DNA of 64,000 bases from Citrobacter youngae (lineage in GTDB: Bacteria; Pseudomonadota; Gammaproteobacteria; Enterobacterales; Enterobacteriaceae), in contig NZ_RPOI01000010.1 in assembly GCF_003818115.1 (NCBI RefSeq), positions 248,001-312,000 on the forward strand, written 5' to 3'. The translations under genes were made by a program, and so were the position numbers. Of this stretch, positions 58,255 through 64,000 are shown piece by piece (position 1 is the stretch's first letter; the number at the start of each line of letters is the position of its first letter). The notes under the pieces were generated by a model that did no database searches, had not been told where the DNA came from, and saw only the letters and a program-made list of their open reading frames with translations.

Positions 58255-58584
58255 ATGATGAATAAGATATCTTCCTTTTTAGCTATCGCCTTTTTTATCT
58301 CAGCTGGCGTTAATGCGGCAGAAACATCCACAACGCATCAGCAGGCAGCTATGGCTCACGAGATGATGAATAACAGCGATACACCTGCTCATCAGCAAAT
58401 GGCACAAACACATAAAGCACAGGTGCAGAATAGCCAATCCACGCGGGCTAGTGCACCGTCTTTTTCGCAAATGAATGAACATGAAAAAGCGATGGTCGTT
58501 CATCAGTCAATGAATAACAGTCATTCATATTCACATGAGCTGCAGGCGAAAAAACATCGCGAACAGGCAGCAACGCAAGGGTAA
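58255..58584 (+). CDS. SilE/PcoE-family periplasmic metal-binding protein
   Basis: This secreted protein of 109 residues has a signal peptide ending at VNAAE. The rest is rich in His, Met and Gln and built from a repeated motif like MAHEMMNNSDTPAHQQMAQTHK and AMVVHQSMNNSHSYSHELQAKKH. SilE and PcoE of plasmid silver and copper resistance have the same repeats and buffer Ag+ or Cu+ in the periplasm. It lies 140 bases after cusS, the same order as silRS-silE on plasmid pMG101. ATG codons at 58255 and 58258 are equally possible. Confidence 0.85.
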   Translation: MMNKISSFLAIAFFISAGVNAAETSTTHQQAAMAHEMMNNSDTPAHQQMAQTHKAQVQNSQSTRASAPSFSQMNEHEKAMVVHQSMNNSHSYSHELQAKKHREQAATQG

Positions 58585-58674
58585 TCCATCTCTCCACCAA
58601 GACACGCGTGCGGGCCTGGATAGCAACATAGCCTGCGCGCTTTCCCGTGGTTAGTGTCAATTTTAACCGTCCCA

Positions 58675-58700
58675 AAGAGCGCTGAGATCACAGCGCTCTT
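58675..58700. terminator. Hairpin after the SilE/PcoE-like gene
   Basis: AAGAGCGCTG-AGATCA-CAGCGCTCTT is a perfect ten-base-pair stem about 90 bases after the stop, with only a weak T run. It is probably the end of the cusRS-silE transcript. Confidence 0.7.
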
Positions 58701-58745
58701 ACATTCTGTGCGTTACAGTATGCTGCTTTAACGCTGGAGTCAGGC

Positions 58746-59549
58746 ATGGCTTTAACCCTTACGGTGTTACTTGAAAACAGGCGCGCCCGCGGTGCAGAAA
58801 AAGTCCTACGGGCAAAACCTGGATTAAGTCTGTTAGTTCAGGATGAAACCACCACGATATTATTTGATACCGGGCCTGATGACAGTTTTAGGCACAATGC
58901 CGCATTAATGGGCGTAGACTTGTCTCAGTTAACCGCTGTCGTGCTCTCACATGGTCACTATGATCACTGTGGCGGCGTCCCGTGGCTTCCCGATAACAGC
59001 CGCATCATCTGTCATCCACACATTGCCTGCGAACGTTACGCTGCGTTCACGCTTGCAGGATATACCCGTAAAATCAAGAAATTATCGCGCGATAATGATT
59101 ACTCTCGTCTGCAGATGGCGTACTCCCGTGAGCCTTTGCCCCTTAGCGAACGCTTTCTGTGGTCAGGAGAAATATCCGTATCCGCACCGCAGGCCTACGG
59201 TGTCATCAATGAGAATCCTCCCCAACGCGACTACATCACTGACGAAGGGGTATTGATCTACAAGTCAGACCGTGGATTAGTCATCATTACCGGCTGCGGA
59301 CACCGGGGCATCGCCAATATCGTCGCTCACTGCCAGCAAATAACGGGCATCAGCAAAATTCATGCCCTGGTCGGCGGCTTCCATTTACGCTGCGCATCGC
59401 CCTATACGTTATGGCAAACCCGACGATTTATTAAACAACAGCAGCCAGAAAAACTTCTCGGCTGCCACTGCACCGGCGCGTGGGGACGTTTGTGGTTACC
59501 AGGACAAGAAGCCCCCGCGACAGGAGATGTTATTGTGCTGGCCGAATAA
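58746..59549 (+). CDS. Metallo-beta-lactamase-fold hydrolase
   Basis: This cytoplasmic protein of 267 residues has the metal-binding motif LSHGHYDHCGG near residue 70, a second His in CGHRGIANIV and GGFHL, and the C-terminal GCHCTGAW. The pattern is that of the archaeal/bacterial group annotated as 7,8-dihydropterin-6-yl-methyl beta-ribofuranosylaminobenzene phosphate synthase-like hydrolases. The real substrate is unknown. It begins just after the SilE hairpin and is probably a separate transcription unit. Confidence 0.8.
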   Translation: MALTLTVLLENRRARGAEKVLRAKPGLSLLVQDETTTILFDTGPDDSFRHNAALMGVDLSQLTAVVLSHGHYDHCGGVPWLPDNSRIICHPHIACERYAAFTLAGYTRKIKKLSRDNDYSRLQMAYSREPLPLSERFLWSGEISVSAPQAYGVINENPPQRDYITDEGVLIYKSDRGLVIITGCGHRGIANIVAHCQQITGISKIHALVGGFHLRCASPYTLWQTRRFIKQQQPEKLLGCHCTGAWGRLWLPGQEAPATGDVIVLAE

Positions 59550-59694
59550 TAATCACCATTGTGGTTGTTGTATCTTCATCACATAACATTCATGAATATC
59601 AAAATGCGCGCACAATCTTGATCTGGTCACTTATTATACAGAAATAAAGTTCGCTACACTCAGGACAGAGGTAAACAAACAGGAGGTAGTGAAT

Positions 59695-60123
59695 ATGTAT
59701 CGCTCTATTCTGGTGCCCATTGATATCTCTGAAGCCGATTTAACTCGCCATGTTATTCCGCAGGTTGAAGCGCATGCAAAAACCGCTAAGGTTCATTTTT
59801 TAGCGGTCATTCCTACCGTTCCGTTCTACGCATCACTAGGGCTTGCCTACTCCAACGAGTTCCCGGACAGAAGTGGTATACAGGCGAAAGCCACCGAAAA
59901 GCTCGACGACATTGTTAAGCAATTCAATATCCCCGCCGGCAGAACGCAGACCCATGTGGTTTATGGCCCACCGAAAGATCAGATCCTTAAACTGGCAGAT
60001 GCCGTGGACGCCGAATTGATCGTCATTGCATCCCATAAACCGGGTTTCAGCACCTATCTGTTGGGGTCAACCGCCGCTGCCGTAGTACGTCATGCCAAAT
60101 GCCCCGTACTTGTTGTGCGGTGA
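59695..60123 (+). CDS. uspF: UspF-like universal stress protein
   Basis: This universal stress protein of 142 residues resembles E. coli UspF (YnaF) in [38 protein letters not shown] and the nucleotide-binding end [22 protein letters not shown]. The ATG at 59695 is eight bases from an AGGAGG Shine-Dalgarno. The GTG two codons earlier is too close to it. In E. coli UspF maps elsewhere, so this may be a paralogue. It is followed by an intrinsic terminator. Confidence 0.85.
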   Translation: MYRSILVPIDISEADLTRHVIPQVEAHAKTAKVHFLAVIPTVPFYASLGLAYSNEFPDRSGIQAKATEKLDDIVKQFNIPAGRTQTHVVYGPPKDQILKLADAVDAELIVIASHKPGFSTYLLGSTAAAVVRHAKCPVLVVR

Positions 60124-60143
60124 TATTGGTTAGAAAAACAGGA

Positions 60144-60172
60144 AAACGGGAGCGATCAGGCTCCCGTTTTTA
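60144..60172 (+). terminator. Rho-independent terminator after uspF
   Basis: AAACGGGAGC-GATCAG-GCTCCCGTTTTT is a nine- or ten-pair stem followed by T residues, 20 bases after the uspF stop. Confidence 0.93.
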
Positions 60173-60271
60173 TATCCCCAAAACGCTGCAGAAAAAGTTA
60201 AATTCAGAGCCGCTGATGTAGACGTTATGCCTACTGGAATAAAACTTTGCCGGGAGGATATTTTATCGAAA

Positions 60272-60348
60272 TGGTACGCCCTGTAGGATTCGAACCTACG
60301 ACCTACGGCTTAGAAGGCCGTTGCTCTATCCAACTGAGCTAAGGGCGC
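60272..60348 (-). tRNA. argU: tRNA-Arg(UCU), argU/fimU
   Basis: The reverse strand folds as a 77-base tRNA. The 5' acceptor GCGCCCT pairs with AGGGCGT, the D-arm is TAGCTCAGTTGGATAGAG, the anticodon loop CTTCTAA carries UCU, the T-arm contains GGTTCGAATCC, and CCA is encoded. It reads the rare arginine codons AGA and AGG. Next to fimW-fimY-fimZ it occupies the position of Salmonella fimU, which is required for efficient FimY translation. In E. coli the same gene, argU, is a phage integration site, but no integrase is visible here. Confidence 0.97.
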
Positions 60349-60603
60349 ATAGAGAAGTGATGACTTCATGCAGATGAAACGCGTGAATTATACGGTCAGC
60401 GCCTGCTGAGTCAATGCCTTTTGTTCCGGTTGCTGACGAAGTGTACGAATGTTGTTTTTTTCTGGTCGTTCATGGGGTTCCAGGAAATCACCTGGTAATA
60501 ACTCAGCCAGCATAATGCGGGATTTAAGGTTACAAGTATTTAGAAAATTAATGATTTTGCTTAACATTCCCCAACCCCTTCCCTGCTGTTCAGGACCTCG
60601 TCA

Positions 60604-61197
60604 ATGTTAAGTATCGCTATCAAGGAAGAAAATAGTCATTTCGAACATGGGCTGAAAATCATCATCTCCCGCCTGGCAAATGAGTGGCATCAGGACATCT
60701 GCTTTTTACCTACCGAAGATATCGATCGCGCAGACATCGCCTTTATTTCACTGGATGACGATTGGCTCAGCGCAGGATGTTATCAGGTTCCCGTCCACAC
60801 CAGACGCCAGCATCGGGTTATCATCTGCAACGGAGGCGATAAAGATAAGCTGATGTTTCGTCCCTGCCTGTATATGCTGCCGCTTATCTATCGCGAAGAT
60901 AATGTTGAAGCGATAACCCAAAAATTGATTCTGATTCTGCAAAAACGCGCGCTCCGCCACAGTGTGCCTGCAACCATCTGCCATTACTGTACCACCCGCC
61001 ACTTTTCAGTGGAGGAACGCCAGTTTTTAATGCTACTTGCCAGCGGTAACACGCTCGCTGAAACAGCACATCTTCTCTCCATCAGCGATATCCAGGCCAG
61101 AGCAACTCGCCGCCGTATTATGAAAAAGCTGGATGTGAAAAATGATCAGCAATTTTTAAGGTATATCAGGACGCACCTGAGTTTTCTGCAACAGTAG
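60604..61197 (+). CDS. fimW: FimW, type 1 fimbrial regulator (LuxR family)
   Basis: This 197-residue protein has the length of Salmonella FimW and a C-terminal LuxR-type helix-turn-helix, FSVEERQFLMLLASGNTLAETAHLLSISDIQARATRRRIMKKLD. FimW represses type 1 fimbrial expression in Salmonella. The pair Cys-x-x-Cys-like ICHYCTTRHFS precedes the DNA-binding domain. It is divergent from tRNA-Arg and followed by an EAL gene. Confidence 0.9.
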   Translation: MLSIAIKEENSHFEHGLKIIISRLANEWHQDICFLPTEDIDRADIAFISLDDDWLSAGCYQVPVHTRRQHRVIICNGGDKDKLMFRPCLYMLPLIYREDNVEAITQKLILILQKRALRHSVPATICHYCTTRHFSVEERQFLMLLASGNTLAETAHLLSISDIQARATRRRIMKKLDVKNDQQFLRYIRTHLSFLQQ

Positions 61198-61364
61198 AGT
61201 GAATCTTGCGGTCGGGCATTTTATTGAGAAATGTCTCATCATCAATTAAGTATCGGCACCTACTGTACCTAATCGCATGCTGCCAGAATACCCTATGTAT
61301 ATTATTTCCGGGGAAACAAATAGACACACTCGGTAATATTTGCTCTGACGCCAGGGGGGATATC

Positions 61365-62093
61365 GTGGCACCGAGCCTGCTATTATGGAATGATAAATCT
61401 GAGTACTCGGTCTTTACCGCTAAAAACAGCGATGCAGAACCCCTGCAATTCGCACTTAAATTCGAGCCCATTGTCGATTTGTCTACCGCGTTGAGATACG
61501 GTTGTGAGGTCCTCACACATCTTCCCGCCAATATAAACAGTGAGAAATATTTTCACCAACTGTCGGTTCAGCATCGACAGCATCTGTTTTATCAGCAAAT
61601 TGACAAAATTAAGTGCTACCAACAGGGATTGCGCTACTCACTGAATTTACCGATGCAAGCCTTTCTGAGTTGGCCGCTATTCCATTCCCTGATTACGCCC
61701 TCTCCGTCCAGCTTGATTATCGAAATACAAGATCCAAATACGTTTTATTCTTTAAGTACACCCCAGCGGGCGATCGTCTACGGCGTAATTCAACATCTTG
61801 AAGACCATGGTATCCCAATATGGCTGGATGACGTCAATGAGGAACTGCTTGGCACATTCACCGCAGCCAACTGGCATTTGTCAGGGGTGAAGTTAGATAA
61901 AAATACGTTCTGGACACTCAGTCATGTGCCGGAAAAACTCCGCTAGGTTATTCAGATGGGGCGCGCAATCGCCAGCCTGGTGGTAGTTGAAGGAATTGAA
62001 ACGCAAAAACAGCAGGAAATTGCCCTGCGCGCTGGCGCAAATTTGGGTCAGGGATATTTGTGGCCAGCCATTTATCCAGAGCAGGCGCAATAG
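61365..62093 (+). pseudogene. EAL-domain gene of the fim regulatory cluster, interrupted by an in-frame TAG
   Basis: The likely start is GTG at 61365, preceded by AGGGGGG. An upstream TTG (61206) is poor. The frame runs 193 codons to a TAG at 61944, then continues without any other stop for 48 codons to 62093. Before the stop are FEPIVDLSTALRYGCEVLTHL, LNLPMQAF, IIEIQD, WLDDVNEE and VKLDKNTF. After it come VVVEGIET and GANLGQGYLWP, the last two EAL motifs. The gene corresponds to Salmonella STM0551, an EAL phosphodiesterase acting on fimbriation. A single substitution has truncated it, unless the codon is read through. Confidence 0.85.
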
Positions 62094-62116
62094 ATACGGA
62101 CAGGGAAAAAGGAAGG

Positions 62117-62839
62117 ATGCGCAGTGTAAAACGCCGGGAACGGCATCGCCGTTTACGAAACGCCCACTGTACCTGGCAATATGATCACTGTGCGCCGCAG
62201 GAATTTGACAGAATTGAGTATCTGGCTCAAAAACTTGATTACACATTACCGGGCGACACAATATCTCAAGCGATTATCACAACAGACAACTATCTCGGCT
62301 ATACGTTAAATCGCTATTTATTTTCTGGTACACACACGGCCATCTTCCAGACGATTGAATCGGCCCTGCCACTGTTGAAAGAGTCTGAAGCGAGTCAGTT
62401 AGTGGTTGATATGGATGGTGCATCAAGCTCATATTTCGATGTTCTGGAATATCTTCGCCGACTCATTAAAGAACAGGATAATATTCAAATTTTCATATTA
62501 CTTCCCAGTCGCCACGAAGCGCTCAGGCACTTTATTGCGATGGCTGGGCCATTCTATATCCTGTCGCGCCGTCAGCGCCTCCCGGAGATGCGCCATGCTT
62601 TATTATCTATGCCGCCAGACCATATTCACTCCGGGCACATAAATCAGGCTGACTGGGAGATGATCTCATTACTGTCACAAGGTAAATCATTAAAGAAGAT
62701 TGCTCTGCTGCAGGCTCAACCCTATCACCGCGTTATCTATCGCCTGAACCAGCTGATCACGCTGCTGGGGTTGCCACATCGTCAGCGTTTTTTGCATCTG
62801 ATACATCGCCTCAGCGTTACCTATCCCCATTTAATTTAA
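62117..62839 (+). CDS. fimY: FimY, type 1 fimbrial activator
   Basis: This 240-residue protein has the length of Salmonella FimY and the same kind of start, MRSVKRRERHRRLRNAHCTWQYDH. The C-terminal part, MISLLSQGKSLKKIALLQAQPYHRVIYRLNQLITLLGL, resembles a LuxR-type helix-turn-helix. With FimZ it activates the fimA promoter. The ATG at 62117 follows AAGGAAGG; the in-frame ATG at 62060 lies within the preceding gene. It begins 24 bases after the EAL reading frame ends. The six arginines within the first 14 residues use CGN codons rather than AGA/AGG. Confidence 0.92.
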   Translation: MRSVKRRERHRRLRNAHCTWQYDHCAPQEFDRIEYLAQKLDYTLPGDTISQAIITTDNYLGYTLNRYLFSGTHTAIFQTIESALPLLKESEASQLVVDMDGASSSYFDVLEYLRRLIKEQDNIQIFILLPSRHEALRHFIAMAGPFYILSRRQRLPEMRHALLSMPPDHIHSGHINQADWEMISLLSQGKSLKKIALLQAQPYHRVIYRLNQLITLLGLPHRQRFLHLIHRLSVTYPHLI

Positions 62840-63428
62840 CACCCTAACCCTCTGTGATATAAGAATTTATAGGAAATTACTTATTTTCAACTGAGAAAAC
62901 GAATGTGATTTTTACAAACATTTAATATTTACAACTATTCCTGGTATTATATGTCGCGCAGGTATCCTGCTTTAGCTGACAGATTCAGTACATTTCGACA
63001 AAAAAGAATTGCCTCGCCGCCTTAACAAAACCTAAACAATTAGTCCATTGTGTCGTTTTTACTATTTAAAAAATTTTTTCAATCTGCCATAATTCAAACA
63101 GCAGGAGATTAATATCAATAGTCATTACCATGCCCTGATCTTTCAGGATATCCTAACAGACATTATGAACTTACGTGCTGTAAGCCTTTTCCGAAAGTGC
63201 AGAGCAGGTATAATCCTCACTGTTTTCTGATTAATTGTAAGTTTTCCCTGGTGTGAAATGGATATTCCACAAACTCATTGTTCTGACGTAGAACAACCGA
63301 ATAAACAAGGATGACATAATATTTATTCGGTTCTTCTTCCAGAGCAATCCTTGGCTATTTGACAATATTATAACGCCTGATGTTTTATCAAAATCGCAAG
63401 ATACACAAACAGTTTGAGGCATACAACA
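62840..63428. other. AT-rich fimY-fimZ intergenic region
   Basis: About 590 bases with no supported coding region. This is presumably the promoter region of fimZ, which is transcribed separately in Salmonella. Confidence 0.65.
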
Positions 63429-64000
63429 ATGAAACCAGCATCCGTTATCATTATGGACGAACACCCTATTGTCAGAATGTCGATAGAAGTACTGCTCGAA
63501 AAGAATAGTAATATTCAGGTTGTTCTGGAAACCGATGACAGCCGCGCAGCAATAGATCATCTACGGACTTATCCAGTCGATCTGGTCATTCTGGATATTG
63601 AACTACCTGGCTCCGATGGGTTTACATTACTCAAGAGAATAAAATCTCTGCAGGAAAAAACTCGGGTACTGTTTCTATCCTCAAAGTCTGAATCATTTTA
63701 TGCCGGACGGGCGATCCGTGCCGGTGCCAATGGCTTCGTCAGCAAACGAAAGGATCTCAATGATATCTATAACGCGGTGAAAATGATTTTATCAGGATAT
63801 TCATTTTTCCCTTCAGACACGCTTAACTTTATTAATAATATTAATATACGTAAAGGTGTGCTGAATGACATGCCGTTATCGAACCGCGAGGTAACGGTTT
63901 TACGTTATCTGGCGAATGGGTTATCTAATAAAGAAATTGCTGAGCAACTTTTATTGAGTAATAAAACAATCAGCGCTCACAAAGCTAACATCTATTCCAA
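63429..64000 (+). CDS. fimZ: FimZ, type 1 fimbrial response regulator (3' end missing)
   Basis: The first 190 codons of an NarL/LuxR-type response regulator of about 210 residues; it runs off the window. The receiver domain has the acidic pair in VIIMDEHP, the phospho-acceptor Asp in LVILDIELPGSDGF and the conserved Lys in NGFVSKRKDL. The helix-turn-helix LSNREVTVLRYLANGLSNKEIAEQLLLSNKTISAHKANIYS is nearly complete. It matches FimZ of E. coli and Salmonella, the direct activator of the fim structural operon, which should lie to the right. Confidence 0.95.
   Translation, partial: MKPASVIIMDEHPIVRMSIEVLLEKNSNIQVVLETDDSRAAIDHLRTYPVDLVILDIELPGSDGFTLLKRIKSLQEKTRVLFLSSKSESFYAGRAIRAGANGFVSKRKDLNDIYNAVKMILSGYSFFPSDTLNFINNINIRKGVLNDMPLSNREVTVLRYLANGLSNKEIAEQLLLSNKTISAHKANIYS

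Noticed and set aside
60272-60348. tRNA-Arg(UCU) as an attachment site of an integrated element
   Set aside because: argU is a phage site in E. coli, but I found no integrase on either side and no second copy of the tRNA 3' end in the window.

Overview
The window is chromosomal DNA from an enterobacterium. It most resembles the Citrobacter/Salmonella branch of Enterobacteriaceae. The genus is inferred from gene content and remembered family sequences, not from a search. Supporting evidence is the complete enterobactin locus in E. coli-like order, a romA-ramA operon divergent from ramR (Salmonella lacks romA here), a cus locus carrying a SilE/PcoE-type gene, and Salmonella-type fimbrial regulators fimW-EAL-fimY-fimZ beside tRNA-Arg(UCU). 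I see no transposase, phage gene or CRISPR array.

Layout. Positions 1-19.4 kb hold the 5' end of cstA and the enterobactin regulon: entCEBAH, fepB, entS, fepDGC, entF with its MbtH partner ybdZ, fes, fepA and entD. Fur-box-like sites lie in the divergent promoters. The system makes the siderophore (EntA-F, EntH), exports it (EntS), reimports the iron complex (FepA, FepB, FepDGC) and hydrolyses it (Fes). fepE, which sits between fepC and entF in E. coli K-12, is absent. Positions 19.4-27.8 kb hold a GNAT gene, ybdK, ybdJ, ramA-romA/ramR, ybdF, nfsB, ybdG and pheP.

Positions 27.9-49.5 kb lie between pheP and cusA, which are neighbours in E. coli K-12, so this looks like an accessory block. It contains a TonB-dependent receptor paired with a YncE-like lipoprotein, an orphan J-domain-like coiled-coil protein, and a LuxR-type regulator. 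Next comes a 3110-residue autotransporter, and convergent to it a three-gene cassette closely matching mrkHIJ (PilZ activator, LuxR-type regulator, EAL phosphodiesterase). A decaying rclABC operon with intact rclA and rclR ends the block. The most interesting feature is the mrkHIJ-like cyclic-di-GMP cassette beside a giant autotransporter, in the position where Klebsiella has the type 3 fimbrial operon mrkABCDF.

Positions 49.5-60.1 kb hold the copper/silver efflux system cusCFBA, divergent cusRS with a CusR box, the silE/pcoE-like gene, a metallo-beta-lactamase-fold protein and uspF. Positions 60.2-64.0 kb hold tRNA-Arg(UCU) (argU/fimU), fimW, an EAL-domain gene interrupted by an in-frame amber codon, fimY and the first 190 codons of fimZ, which runs off the right edge.
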